A DNA stretch of 64,000 nucleotides from Gracilibacillus kekensis (GTDB lineage Bacteria; Bacillota; Bacilli; Bacillales; Amphibacillaceae): the NCBI RefSeq assembly GCF_900143085.1, contig NZ_FRCZ01000004.1, positions 124,001-188,000 on the forward strand, read 5' to 3'. Both the position numbers and the translations under genes were made by a program. Every line of letters starts with the position of its first letter. Within the stretch, counting starts at the first letter, position 1. The notes beneath the pieces are model-generated. The model was not told where the DNA came from. It ran no database searches and worked only from the letters and a program-made list of their open reading frames with translations. Of this stretch, positions 39,536 to 48,505 are shown piece after piece.

Positions 39536-39997
39536 TCAAACTAAACTGCGAAGTACCTGTACTGCTCACTTTGAAATTTTGATGAGTGGAATACAAAAGC
39601 TCCGTCCATTTACTTCGCTTTCCGCGGGCACGGCTTCAGCTTCCTCAGAAAAGCAAAGTACGCTTTTCCTGCGGGATCTTCAGCTCGCGCTGTTCCCGCT
39701 GGAGTCTTCGTAAATGGACTACACTTAAGTAAAGTTCGACAAAGTCAGTAACAGCTATAATATTGTTAATAAAGGTTATTTCATCATATTTGAACAGAAA
39801 TCTGTACAAAGCGGAGGAAAAATGCGACACTCCTGGGGGAACAGCACGAGCTGAAGATCCACTTTGGAAAGTGGTTTTCTTTCCGAAGTTAGCTGAAGCC
39901 GTGCCCCCGGAAAGGGAGTGTTTTTCCGTAGCGGTGGTAGTTCACTCATCATTATTCTTTATGTGATGAAGTTTTCATTTCTTCGCAGTTTTTGTCT
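39536..39997 (+). repeat. E3, hybrid palindromic element with AACTAAACTGCGAAG termini
   Basis: The ends are AACTAAACTGCGAAGTA (39539-39555) and its inverted form CTTCGCAGTTTTTGTCT (39981-39997). The left module (39604-39719) is a palindrome closed by GTCCATTTAC/GTAAATGGAC with inner stem GAAAAGC/GCTTTTC; only its GGATCTTCAGC segment matches the other copies. The right module (39825-39921) is a normal E-family arm, closed by ACACTCC/GGAGTGT. It occupies the dapA-tepA gap and has no credible gene. Confidence 0.8.
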
Positions 39998-40053
39998 TAT
40001 GTTATTTTTTCTTAAAATATATCTGAATGGATTGGCTATTTTTACGTGATTCG

Positions 40054-40082
40054 GTATGAATTTTCTGAGGTAGTTCATACTA
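40054..40082 (+). promoter_or_regulatory. Candidate sigma-G promoter of tepA
   Basis: GTATG (40054-40058) and CATACTA (40076-40082) are 17 bases apart, fitting the forespore sigma-G pattern GnATR, 17-19 bases, CATnnTA. Forespore expression agrees with the role of TepA in spore outgrowth. Confidence 0.6.
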
Positions 40083-40114
40083 GTTAATAATATTGCGTAA
40101 AGGAGTTGTAGGCC

Positions 40115-40840
40115 ATGAACCAACAAAAACAGGAAACAAAAGAAAAAGAAAAAGAATCTCATTCATCATCACTTGTAGAAAAAATACAGCAATTAGGTCA
40201 ATCCACAATACCGAATGCACCTGACTCAAATATTCACGTTTTGTCGATAATTGGACAAGTAGAAGGTCATGTTCAATTACCACCACAAAATAAAACAACA
40301 AAATATGAACATCTTATTCCGCAAATTGTAGCGATTGAACAAAATCCTAAAATAGAAGGACTAGTAGTTATTTTAAATACGGTAGGTGGCGATGTGGAAG
40401 CAGGACTTGCCTTGTCCGAGATGATTGCTTCATTATCCAAACCCTCCGTATCTGTTGTTTTAGGAGGAGGGCATTCCATTGGTGTGCCAATTGCAGTTTC
40501 AACAGATTATTCCTTCATAGCCCCCTCTGCCACTATGACAATTCATCCGATACGTTTAACGGGATTAGTAATAGGTGTACCACAAACATTCGAATATATT
40601 GATAAAATGCAAGAACGCGTAATTCAGTTTGTTACAGCACACTCTAATATTAAAGAAGAAAAATTTAAGGAACTCATGTTTGAAAAAGGTAACCTTACTA
40701 GGGATATTGGTACAAATGTAGTCGGTAAAGATGCAGTAGAATATGGTTTAATAGACGAAGAGGGCGGTATAAGTGGCGCATTGGCTAAACTTAATGCATT
40801 AATCGATGCGCAAAAGGACTCCCAGGAGCTGATTCAATAA
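40115..40840 (+). CDS. tepA: TepA, ClpP-like protease of spore outgrowth
   Basis: TepA (YmfB) is a ClpP-fold protease; in B. subtilis it contributes to degradation of small acid-soluble spore proteins during outgrowth. The 241-residue protein has a polar, Lys/Glu-rich first 20 residues, the catalytic Ser121 in [11 protein letters not shown] and His144 in TIHPIRL, as in the ClpP/SppA superfamily. The ATG follows AAAGGAGTTG. Its TAA overlaps the ylzJ start as TAATG. Confidence 0.92.
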   Translation: MNQQKQETKEKEKESHSSSLVEKIQQLGQSTIPNAPDSNIHVLSIIGQVEGHVQLPPQNKTTKYEHLIPQIVAIEQNPKIEGLVVILNTVGGDVEAGLALSEMIASLSKPSVSVVLGGGHSIGVPIAVSTDYSFIAPSATMTIHPIRLTGLVIGVPQTFEYIDKMQERVIQFVTAHSNIKEEKFKELMFEKGNLTRDIGTNVVGKDAVEYGLIDEEGGISGALAKLNALIDAQKDSQELIQ

Positions 40841-41058
40841 TGCTGTACACACCTTTAAGTTACGAAGATATAAATGGTTTAGGTGATGAATACAAACAAT
40901 ATGAGGTAATCAAGTACCAAAATAAACAATGCTGTATCGAACGGATGCAAAATGGAGATATGAGATTAGTTCAATTATTATCCACTGATCCAAATGATTT
41001 TTTGTTAAATGATTTTATTCCTGGTACTATCATATCAAATCAAAGAACTTCTCAATAG
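40840..41058 (+). CDS. ylzJ: YlzJ-like small protein
   Basis: The 72-residue product matches the short YlzJ-like family by position and pattern: [11 protein letters not shown] at the start, a central DMRLVQLLSTDPNDFL, and a C-terminal IPGTII. Function is unknown. It overlaps tepA by one base and so should be co-expressed in the forespore. There is no signal peptide or membrane segment. Confidence 0.8.
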   Translation: MLYTPLSYEDINGLGDEYKQYEVIKYQNKQCCIERMQNGDMRLVQLLSTDPNDFLLNDFIPGTIISNQRTSQ

Positions 41059-41092
41059 AATGTTCGTTCTATTCATTAAACTATGCTATAAT
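41057..41092 (+). promoter_or_regulatory. Candidate ftsK/spoIIIE promoter with overlapping LexA-like palindrome
   Basis: TATAAT at 41087-41092 has TGC before it, making a strong extended -10. The -35 region lies inside AGAATGTTCGTTCT (41057-41070), which has the GAAT-N4-GTTC core of the B. subtilis recA LexA box but lacks the outer C and G. Confidence 0.4.
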
Positions 41093-41119
41093 AATAGTTG
41101 GAAATCACGGAAGATCACG

Positions 41120-41142
41120 CCCTTGCTGACATTTGGCAAGGG
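41120..41142 (+). promoter_or_regulatory. Hairpin in the ftsK leader
   Basis: CCCTTGC (41120-41126) pairs with GCAAGGG (41136-41142) across a 9-base loop. It lies downstream of the predicted start near 41099 and lacks a T run, so it is a leader structure rather than a clear terminator. Confidence 0.4.
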
Positions 41143-41209
41143 TATTTCATACATAACAATCTTAGTTTACATCAATCATGTAGTTTAAAGTATTTGAGGA
41201 GTGTCCTTT

Positions 41210-43528
41210 ATGGCTAAAAAGAAAAAAACAAGACGAAAAAAACAAACATTAAAAACTAATATAAAAATGGAATTAATCGGGTTGCTATTTATTTTTCTAG
41301 CTATATTTGGAAGTGGTGCGACCATGATCAGCGATGGAGCGGTATCTTCCTTATTAGAAAACGTATTTCGTTTTTTCTTTGGTACCTGGTATTTTCTCGT
41401 TTCTCTACTTCTTTTGTTTATAGGTATTTATATGATGATAAAAAGGAAATTGCCCGTACTAAAAACGAGAAAATGGGTTGCCACACTTCTTATTTTTTCA
41501 GGAGTGCTATTATGGACACATATCCAAACTTTTGAATCAGCTTACTCTTCACCTGAGCAGTACCCATCAATTATCGGTCAAAGTTATGCTTTTTATGTGG
41601 AATATTTACAAGGAGTTCGAGCTTCTGCTTATCTTGGTGGAGGAATATATGCTGCTCTATTATTTGCGATAAGTAACTTCTTATTCTCTAACATTGGAGC
41701 GAAGATTTTTGCTTTCTTTCTTCTAGTAATTGGGGTTATTATCTTTAGTAATCTATCAATAGGAGATATGCTTTCAAAGATTTTTCATAAAATACAAGAA
41801 TGGCTGAAAACGATCAAACAGCGTTTCTTGGATTGGAAAAATAATCGCTCGGAACAAAATAAATCCAGAGATGAGAATGAAGTCATAGTAGAAGAAAATA
41901 GCAGTAATGAAGATGATCAATTACCGGCAATTGCGTATGCTAATCAGGAACTAGAAGTGGTTGAAGCTGAGGAGGAACCACCAGTAGAAAAACCTAAATC
42001 TGAATCAACTGTGGATAGCAATGTGAATGATTCTATTCAAAATTGGGAAACTACGGAAACGGACCAATTACCAACTACTGAGTTCGAAAATCAAGATTAC
42101 AAATTACCGCAAATGAATATTCTAGAATTACCCAAAAATCATGGGAAACAGCAAGAAAAATCGCATATTCAGCGAGTCGTTCGAAAATTAGAAAAAACTT
42201 TTCAAAGCTTTGGTGTAAAAGCCCGTGTAACCAAGGTTCATGTTGGTCCATCTGTGACGAAATATGAAGTATATCCAGAAGCTGGTGTTAAAGTAAGTAA
42301 AATCGTTAACCTTCATGATGATTTAGCACTGGCATTAGCTGCAAAGGATATTCGGATTGAAGCGCCTATTCCCGGTAAGTCTGCTGTTGGGATAGAAGTG
42401 CCAAATGAAGAAACAGCGATGGTTACGTTAAGAGAGGTATTAGAAACGAAGAAAAATCAAGTGCAGAATAAGCTATCGTTTGCTCTAGGAAAAGACATTT
42501 CAGGTGAATCTGTCATATCTGAACTAAACAAAATGCCCCACCTATTAGTAGCAGGGGCAACAGGAAGTGGTAAAAGTGTCTGTATTAACGGTATCATTAC
42601 CAGTATTCTAATGCGTGCAAAACCGCATGAAGTAAAAATGATGATGATAGATCCTAAAAAAGTAGAGCTTAATGTATACAATGGTATACCCCATTTATTA
42701 ACACCTGTTGTGACAGATCCGAAGAAAGCATCACGCGCACTAAAAAAAGTGGTGGCTGAAATGGAACGAAGATATGATTTATTTTCGGAAACTGGCACAA
42801 GAAATATTGAAGGTTATAACGAATTTATTAAACGACATAACACTGATTCAGAAGATCAACAGCCACAGCTACCTTATGTTGTGGTGATTGTAGATGAATT
42901 AGCAGACTTAATGATGGTAGCATCGAATGAAGTGGAGGATGCAATAACACGGTTAGCTCAAATGGCTCGTGCTGCTGGTATTCATTTAATCATTGCTACG
43001 CAACGCCCATCAGTCGATGTAATCACTGGTGTAATTAAAGCGAATATTCCTTCTAGAATTGCCTTTAGTGTTTCGTCGCAAACTGATTCAAGAACGATTT
43101 TAGACTCAGGTGGTGCTGAGAAATTACTTGGTAGAGGGGATATGTTGTTTATTCCTGTAGGTTTATCAAAACCAGTTCGAATTCAAGGTGCATTCCTTTC
43201 AGATGATGAAGTAGAACGTGTGGTAGATCATTGTATTGAACAGCAAAAAGCGCAATATCAAGACGAGATGATTCCAGAAGAAGAAACAGAAGTTGTTCAG
43301 GAAGTAGATGATGATTTATATGACGATGCCGTTCAATTAATACTAGAGATGCAAAGTGCAAGTGTATCGATGCTTCAACGCCGTTTTCGTATCGGTTATA
43401 CACGCGCTGCACGCCTAATAGATGCCATGGAAGCGCGAGGAATCGTTGGTCCATATGAGGGCTCTAAACCAAGAACAGTATTACAAAGTCAATCAACAGA
43501 TGATATGGCAACAAACTCAACCAATTAA
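41210..43528 (+). CDS. spoIIIE: DNA translocase of the FtsK/SpoIIIE family
   Basis: This hexameric motor pumps chromosomal DNA through the division or sporulation septum. The 772-residue protein has a basic N terminus, about four membrane segments (about 25-190), an acidic linker, and the motor with Walker [12 protein letters not shown] near 447 and Walker [12 protein letters not shown] near 557. A C-terminal winged-helix gamma domain (about 703-755) reads polar sequence markers. ATG 41210 follows TTGAGGAGTGTCC. Position after tepA-ylzJ identifies it as SpoIIIE rather than SftA. Confidence 0.95.
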   Translation: MAKKKKTRRKKQTLKTNIKMELIGLLFIFLAIFGSGATMISDGAVSSLLENVFRFFFGTWYFLVSLLLLFIGIYMMIKRKLPVLKTRKWVATLLIFSGVLLWTHIQTFESAYSSPEQYPSIIGQSYAFYVEYLQGVRASAYLGGGIYAALLFAISNFLFSNIGAKIFAFFLLVIGVIIFSNLSIGDMLSKIFHKIQEWLKTIKQRFLDWKNNRSEQNKSRDENEVIVEENSSNEDDQLPAIAYANQELEVVEAEEEPPVEKPKSESTVDSNVNDSIQNWETTETDQLPTTEFENQDYKLPQMNILELPKNHGKQQEKSHIQRVVRKLEKTFQSFGVKARVTKVHVGPSVTKYEVYPEAGVKVSKIVNLHDDLALALAAKDIRIEAPIPGKSAVGIEVPNEETAMVTLREVLETKKNQVQNKLSFALGKDISGESVISELNKMPHLLVAGATGSGKSVCINGIITSILMRAKPHEVKMMMIDPKKVELNVYNGIPHLLTPVVTDPKKASRALKKVVAEMERRYDLFSETGTRNIEGYNEFIKRHNTDSEDQQPQLPYVVVIVDELADLMMVASNEVEDAITRLAQMARAAGIHLIIATQRPSVDVITGVIKANIPSRIAFSVSSQTDSRTILDSGGAEKLLGRGDMLFIPVGLSKPVRIQGAFLSDDEVERVVDHCIEQQKAQYQDEMIPEEETEVVQEVDDDLYDDAVQLILEMQSASVSMLQRRFRIGYTRAARLIDAMEARGIVGPYEGSKPRTVLQSQSTDDMATNSTN

Positions 43529-43677
43529 TTAGGAAAAATAAACCTTGATAATTTTAATATATGTCTTCTACACAAAATAAGGTGAAGGGTGCTAACATTT
43601 ATTAAGTGATGTTTATCGAGTTAAAACTTCCCTTTGATGGAAGTCTCGCTTTATTATTAGATTTAAAAGTGTTATAT

Positions 43678-43707
43678 TTGTTTGTAATACTATTATTACA
43701 GTTGAAT
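43678..43707 (+). promoter_or_regulatory. GntR gene promoter with embedded operator palindrome
   Basis: TTGTTT (43678-43683) and TTGAAT (43702-43707) are 18 bases apart. The spacer contains the perfect inverted repeat TGTAATA-CTAT-TATTACA (43683-43700). This is a likely operator, probably for the GntR-family protein encoded next. Confidence 0.5.
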
Positions 43708-43729
43708 ATAGATTGGTTGGGGGGAAACT

Positions 43730-44452
43730 ATGCTATCTAATTTAAATAATGGATCAACGATTACTGCTGTTCAATATATAAAAAAATTAATAGAAGAAGG
43801 GCATTATAAAGAGAAAGAGAAATTGCCTACAGAATACGAATTAGCAAAAAATTTAGGTGTTTCAAGAAAAGAAATAAAAGACGCTATTTCCATCTTAGAA
43901 GAGGAAAATATTTTAATTCGACGTCCTGGTGTTGGCATTTATGTGCACACGAAACCGATTCTATCTTCAGGAATAGAACAACTAGGTAGTGTGACTGAGA
44001 TGATATTAAAATCCGGTAAGGTACCTGGTGTACAATATATATCTGCGGATCTCACAGAACCTACGGACGAGGATAAGCGAAGGTTCGAGCCATTAGAAAT
44101 TGATCAGTTCGCTCAATTAGAGCGTGTTAGGACCGCGGATGGTGAGCCTGTTGTCTACTGTATTGATCGTGTTGATCATCAAGTTATGCCATTGGAACTA
44201 ATCCATAGCCAGGAGTCAATTTTTCAAGCACTTAAGACATATGCTAAAAAAGATATAGACTATGCGGTGGCCTATATTGAACCTATTGGTTACCATGAAC
44301 GAATTTCACCAATATTAAATTGTGAACCCGATCAAGCTTTGTTATTGTTACGACAAATGCATTATACCAAAGAAAATGAACCAGTTTTATATTCGGCAAA
44401 CTTCTTTAGAGCAGATGTGTTTAGTTTTTATGTGTTACGAAAACGATTGTAA
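43730..44452 (+). CDS. GntR/HutC-family transcriptional regulator (YmfC-like)
   Basis: The 240-residue protein has an N-terminal winged helix (about 1-70, with LPTEYELAKNLGVSRKEIKDAI and RRPGVGIYV) and a C-terminal UTRA ligand-binding domain of the HutC type. The target genes and effector are unknown. In B. subtilis ymfC follows spoIIIE, as here, but the adjacent transporter gene ymfD is missing. The palindrome in its promoter suggests autoregulation. ATG 43730 follows GGGGGGAAACT. Confidence 0.85.
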   Translation: MLSNLNNGSTITAVQYIKKLIEEGHYKEKEKLPTEYELAKNLGVSRKEIKDAISILEEENILIRRPGVGIYVHTKPILSSGIEQLGSVTEMILKSGKVPGVQYISADLTEPTDEDKRRFEPLEIDQFAQLERVRTADGEPVVYCIDRVDHQVMPLELIHSQESIFQALKTYAKKDIDYAVAYIEPIGYHERISPILNCEPDQALLLLRQMHYTKENEPVLYSANFFRADVFSFYVLRKRL

Positions 44453-44457
44453 TCATT

Positions 44458-44487
44458 AAGATCTGGTACCTTACCAGATCTTTTTCA
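44458..44487 (+). terminator. Terminator after the GntR gene
   Basis: AAGATCTGGTA (44458-44468) pairs with TACCAGATCTT (44472-44482) with a 3-base loop, followed by TTTT. Confidence 0.8.
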
Positions 44488-44507
44488 AAACAAAAATATC
44501 ACAACAA

Positions 44508-44748
44508 AACTAAACTGTGAAGTAATTAAGATATATGAAAAATGTTCTTCACTGGATAATGACTTCTCTTGACGGGATATACCTATCGCTTCACGGGATA
44601 CTTGGTTTCCTTCACGGGATAACAAGAGTTATCCCGTGAAGCGATCACTTTTTCCCGTTAAGACAATCGATTATCCTGTCTACAATACCTCATATCCCGT
44701 GAAGGGGACCAAATTTTATGAATTGTCACAACTTCGCAGTTAGTGTCT
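44508..44748 (+). repeat. R4, array of CGGGATA repeats within AACTAAACTG termini
   Basis: The ends, AACTAAACTGTGAAGTA (44508-44524) and ACTTCGCAGTTAGTGTCT (44731-44748), match those of E2 and E3. The interior has four forward copies of a TTCACGGGATAA-like unit (44548, 44569, 44590, 44611) and four inverted copies (44629, 44651, 44671, 44693). Two units form a perfect 13-bp hairpin (44611-44623 with 44628-44640, loop AAGA), and a 16-bp inverted pair surrounds it. The sequence from 44749 to 44868 shows nothing else I recognise. Confidence 0.8.
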
Positions 44749-44868
44749 TTTGCTTTTTTTGGTCTATTAATAAAATTAAGGGTCTTTTTTGATGGGAAGC
44801 ATAATATCTGGGTTTTTTTGATAGAATATAACAAGATAACGTAATTTTAATAAAAAGGAGTAATGTTA

Positions 44869-46155
44869 ATGGTAGACAAATTAGAGAGAATTATTGAACA
44901 AGATGGTTATGATGTACACCTTATACATACTAAGAAATTTAAGACAATTCACTTGTCATTAAAATTTACGACAACCTTGACTAGAGAGAATGTGACTAAA
45001 AGAGCGCTTTTACCTTATATTTTGCAGCAAGGTACAAAAAATTACCCAACAGCTATAAAATTAAGACAACATTTGGATGAATTATATGGAACGGTTTTAT
45101 CGATAGATAGCAGTAAAAAAGGTGAAAACCATATATTAACCATTCGACTGGAACTACCGAATGAACAGTACATTGCTGGTTCTCAGGATTTATTAAATAA
45201 CGGAATTGACTTTTTAAGAGAAGTGCTTTATCAACCTAAAGTTGAAGATCAATCCTTTGATTCAGCAATTGTTACTCGCGAAAAGCAAACGTTACAAAAT
45301 AAAATAGATGCATTGAAAGAAGATAAAATGAGTTTTGCTAATAATAGAATGATTGAGGAAATGTGTAAAGACGAAGCTTATCGACTACGTGTTCATGGTT
45401 ATGAAGAGGATCTGGATGATATAACAGCAGAAGACATGTATAAATACTACACAAATATGTTAGAGAATGACCATCTGGATGTATTTGTGTTAGGGGACAT
45501 TGAAGGTTTGCCTGTAGAAGAAAAAATCACGAACCTGATTGATGGTGGTAGAAGACAGCCAGCTATTCAAAAGGATAAGAAAGTTGTTCAGCCGACCGAA
45601 CAAACCATTATCGAAGAGGACGACTTAAACCAAGCTAAGTTACACTTTGGTTATCGAACAAATATTACCTATGACGATCCTGCTTATCCAGCACTGCATG
45701 TATTTAATGGTTTATTTGGAGGGTTTCCTAGTTCCAAATTATTTATGAACGTCAGAGAAAAACACAGTCTTGCCTATTATGCAGCGTCAAGAATCGAAAG
45801 TCATAAAGGTTTAATGTTTGTATTTAGCGGAATTGGTCCAGATCAATATGACAAAGCAAGAGAAATTATTTTAGAGCAAATGGAGCAGATGCGACAAGGA
45901 CAATTTACGGATACAGACTTACTTGAAACCAAAGAAATGACAATTAATCAATTAAGAGAAACGTTAGATAATCCTCAAGGAATGATTGAACTTCATTATC
46001 AAAGCGTTTTAGCTCAATCTACATTATCACCAAATAATCTATTAGAAAATGTAAAGCATGTTACGAAAGAACAAGTGATAGAAGTAGCTAATCAAATTCA
46101 GCTAGACACGGTTTATCTTTTGACTAGTAAGGAGGCAGCACAAAATGAAGCATAA
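44869..46155 (+). CDS. Inactive M16-family peptidase homologue (YmfF-like)
   Basis: The 428-residue protein has the M16 fold but no HxxEH zinc motif: the equivalent position reads RALLPYILQQGT. The C-terminal half keeps features such as GGFPSSKLFMNVREKHSLAYY. It overlaps the active partner gene by 11 bases, so the two products probably form a heterodimer of a catalytic and a non-catalytic subunit; this is inference from M16 pairs elsewhere. I chose ATG 44869, 8 bases after AAAGGAG, over the ATG at 44863. Confidence 0.85.
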   Translation: MVDKLERIIEQDGYDVHLIHTKKFKTIHLSLKFTTTLTRENVTKRALLPYILQQGTKNYPTAIKLRQHLDELYGTVLSIDSSKKGENHILTIRLELPNEQYIAGSQDLLNNGIDFLREVLYQPKVEDQSFDSAIVTREKQTLQNKIDALKEDKMSFANNRMIEEMCKDEAYRLRVHGYEEDLDDITAEDMYKYYTNMLENDHLDVFVLGDIEGLPVEEKITNLIDGGRRQPAIQKDKKVVQPTEQTIIEEDDLNQAKLHFGYRTNITYDDPAYPALHVFNGLFGGFPSSKLFMNVREKHSLAYYAASRIESHKGLMFVFSGIGPDQYDKAREIILEQMEQMRQGQFTDTDLLETKEMTINQLRETLDNPQGMIELHYQSVLAQSTLSPNNLLENVKHVTKEQVIEVANQIQLDTVYLLTSKEAAQNEA

Positions 46156-47428
46156 TTATTATCAACAGATTGAAGAAAATATATATTCTGACACGCTTCC
46201 CAATGGATTACGTGTTTTTATCCTGCCGAAGAAGGAAATGGCTAAAACATTTGCTATTTTTACAACAAATTATGGATCGATTGATCAAAGTTTCGTGCCA
46301 CTTAATCAACAGGATGTTCAAACAGTACCAGATGGCATTGCTCATTTCTTAGAGCATAAACTATTTGAGAAAGAAGATCGTGATGTATTTCAAGACTTCT
46401 CTAAAACAGGAGCGTCTGCAAATGCCTTTACTTCCTTTACTAAAACAGCATATTTATTTTCTGCAACATCTAAAATCAGGGAAAATTTGAAAACACTTGT
46501 TGATTTTGTGCAAGATCCATACTTTTCAGAGCAATCTGTCGAAAAAGAAAAAGGGATTATTGCTCAAGAAATCCGAATGTACGATGATCAGCCTGATTGG
46601 AGAGCTTTTTTTGGTACGATAAAAAGCTTATATCACCACCATCCGGTTCAAATCGATATTGCTGGCACAGTGGAATCCATTAATGATATTACTAAAGATG
46701 ATTTATATACGTGCTACAATACGTTTTATCATCCCAATAATATGGTGTTATTTATAGCTGGGAATGTCGATCCACAGGAAACAATGTCATTTATAAAAGA
46801 AAATCAAGAGCAAAAGCAATTTGACGAACCAAGCCCAATTACGAGAAAATTTCCGAATGAACCTGATCATGTAGCTGAACAAGAACTTGAAATCAAAATG
46901 CCCGTCTCTGTACCAAAAGCTTTAATAGGAGTTAAGGAAAATCAGATTCCTGAGGACCCCAAAACCTTTATGTTGAAGGAATGGATGATGGACATTGCGC
47001 TAGATCACTTGTTCTCAAGAAGTGGTGTTGCATATGAGAGATTGTATGAAGCTGGACTAATTGATCAGTCCTTTAGTTGTGAGTCACATTTGGAACGCAA
47101 TTTTGGTTTCAGTATAATCGGTGGCAATTCAAAGGATCCAAAGAAATTAGCACAATTAGTAAAAGAAGAATTATTAAATTTAAAAACATCTCCAATAGAT
47201 CAAGATAGCTTCGAACGTATCAAACGAAAAAAAATTGGCCAATTGTTACGTGCTATGAATTCTCTTGAATTTATAGCGAATCAATATACACATTATCAAT
47301 TGTTAGGCATTGACTTTTTTGAAAGCGTAAAGTGGTTAGAACAATTGACCTATGAAGACATTACTTCATTTACGAAAACGTGGATCAGTGAGCAACAACT
47401 ATCAACGTGTTTTGTCACAAATGAATAG
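46145..47428 (+). CDS. M16-family zinc peptidase (YmfH-like)
   Basis: The 427-residue protein carries the inverted zinc motif HFLEH near residue 67 and the downstream Glu ligand in GIIAQEIRMYDD near 140, so it should be catalytic. The C-terminal half has the R/Y-type domain with HLERNFGFSIIGG. The ATG lies inside the end of the preceding M16-like gene with AAGGAGG upstream. Substrates are not known to me; related pairs process small peptides. Confidence 0.88.
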   Translation: MKHNYYQQIEENIYSDTLPNGLRVFILPKKEMAKTFAIFTTNYGSIDQSFVPLNQQDVQTVPDGIAHFLEHKLFEKEDRDVFQDFSKTGASANAFTSFTKTAYLFSATSKIRENLKTLVDFVQDPYFSEQSVEKEKGIIAQEIRMYDDQPDWRAFFGTIKSLYHHHPVQIDIAGTVESINDITKDDLYTCYNTFYHPNNMVLFIAGNVDPQETMSFIKENQEQKQFDEPSPITRKFPNEPDHVAEQELEIKMPVSVPKALIGVKENQIPEDPKTFMLKEWMMDIALDHLFSRSGVAYERLYEAGLIDQSFSCESHLERNFGFSIIGGNSKDPKKLAQLVKEELLNLKTSPIDQDSFERIKRKKIGQLLRAMNSLEFIANQYTHYQLLGIDFFESVKWLEQLTYEDITSFTKTWISEQQLSTCFVTNE

Positions 47429-47437
47429 AGGTTGATC

Positions 47438-48157
47438 ATGAAAAAAAGAACGTTAATTACGGGTGCGAGTGGAGAAATTGGAAAAGCCATTGCAATACAA
47501 TTAGCTGAACAGGGACATTCTTTGGTATTGCATTATCATCAAAACAGAGCTGCTATCGATGATATTCTTAATCACATTTCAGCAAAACAAATTATTGAAG
47601 TTATCCAATCCAACTTATCAACTCCGAATGGGCTGGATCAATTTCTTGAGCAACTGCCATCTCAATTGGACCATTTTATTTTTACAAGTGGTGCGACCTA
47701 TTATGGTTTGTTTCAAGATATGGACGATAAAACACTGGATGAGATGCTGCACCTTCATTTAAAAGCACCGTGGAAGATATCTCAGCGGTTGATTCCTAAT
47801 ATGATACAACAGAGTTTCGGCAGAATGGTGCTCATAACGTCTATTTGGGGTGAAATTGGAGCAAGTTGTGAGGTCGCTTATTCTTCTGTAAAAGGTGGAC
47901 AGCAGGCTTACATTAAATCGTTGGCAAAAGAACTTGGTCCAAGTAATATATATGTAAATGGAGTAAGCCCTGGGTTCATTGATACAAAGATGAATCACAC
48001 GTTAACAGTAGAAGAAAAAGCTGAACTCATCCAAGACATTCCTTTACAACGTGCTGGAACTCCTAAGGATGTAGCGGGAGCTGTCCAATTTCTGTGTAGC
48101 GACAGTGCAACATATATTCAAGGTGAAATAATTCGAGTGAATGGCGCGTGGGGATGA
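47438..48157 (+). CDS. Short-chain dehydrogenase/reductase (YmfI-like)
   Basis: The 239-residue protein is a classical NAD(P) SDR with TLITGASGEIGKAIA at the start, the Ser in LITSIWGEIGA and the YSSVK catalytic motif near residue 150. It looks like a FabG-type ketoacyl reductase but the substrate is unknown. I chose ATG 47438, preceded by AGAGGTTGATC; an in-frame TTG lies 6 bases earlier. It is tightly linked to the M16 pair, as in B. subtilis. Confidence 0.88.
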   Translation: MKKRTLITGASGEIGKAIAIQLAEQGHSLVLHYHQNRAAIDDILNHISAKQIIEVIQSNLSTPNGLDQFLEQLPSQLDHFIFTSGATYYGLFQDMDDKTLDEMLHLHLKAPWKISQRLIPNMIQQSFGRMVLITSIWGEIGASCEVAYSSVKGGQQAYIKSLAKELGPSNIYVNGVSPGFIDTKMNHTLTVEEKAELIQDIPLQRAGTPKDVAGAVQFLCSDSATYIQGEIIRVNGAWG

Positions 48158-48239
48158 TGACATTCTCTATTTGTTAGTATGCATATTTTTCAGAAATTAT
48201 CGAAAGATAGTAATGTATGCTGATAAAGGAGGAATGAAC

Positions 48240-48497
48240 ATGTCTGTTATTGACAATTTTGAGTCATGGAAAGATTTTTTAGGTGATCGATTACATGATG
48301 CAGAGAATAATGGAATAAGTAACCAGGCAATATCTGAACTTGCTTATGACATTGGTGGTTACTTATCAACAGAAGTGGAAGCAAAAAATGATCAAGAACA
48401 GATCCTGCGAGACTTATGGAATGCAGCAGATCAAAAAGAACAGCATGCCATTGCTAATATAATGGTAAAGCTAGTCCAAAATGAAGGTACAAAATAG
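48240..48497 (+). CDS. DUF3243 protein (YmfJ-like)
   Basis: The 85-residue product begins MSVIDNFESWKDFLGDRLHD, the DUF3243 signature, and appears all-helical and acidic. Function is unknown. I chose ATG 48240 with AAAGGAGGAATGAAC upstream; longer in-frame starts overlap the SDR gene and would add residues not found in the family. The length equals that of B. subtilis YmfJ. Confidence 0.88.
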   Translation: MSVIDNFESWKDFLGDRLHDAENNGISNQAISELAYDIGGYLSTEVEAKNDQEQILRDLWNAADQKEQHAIANIMVKLVQNEGTK

Positions 48498-48505
48498 TTT
48501 TCATG

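Noticed and set aside
39763-39966. 67-codon frame within element E3
   Set aside because: It is built from palindromic repeat sequence, has no family resemblance, and is not preserved in the other E copies.
44548-44704. CGGGATA array as a CRISPR
   Set aside because: The units are short, alternate in orientation, and have no regular spacers of 30-40 bases; no cas genes are nearby.
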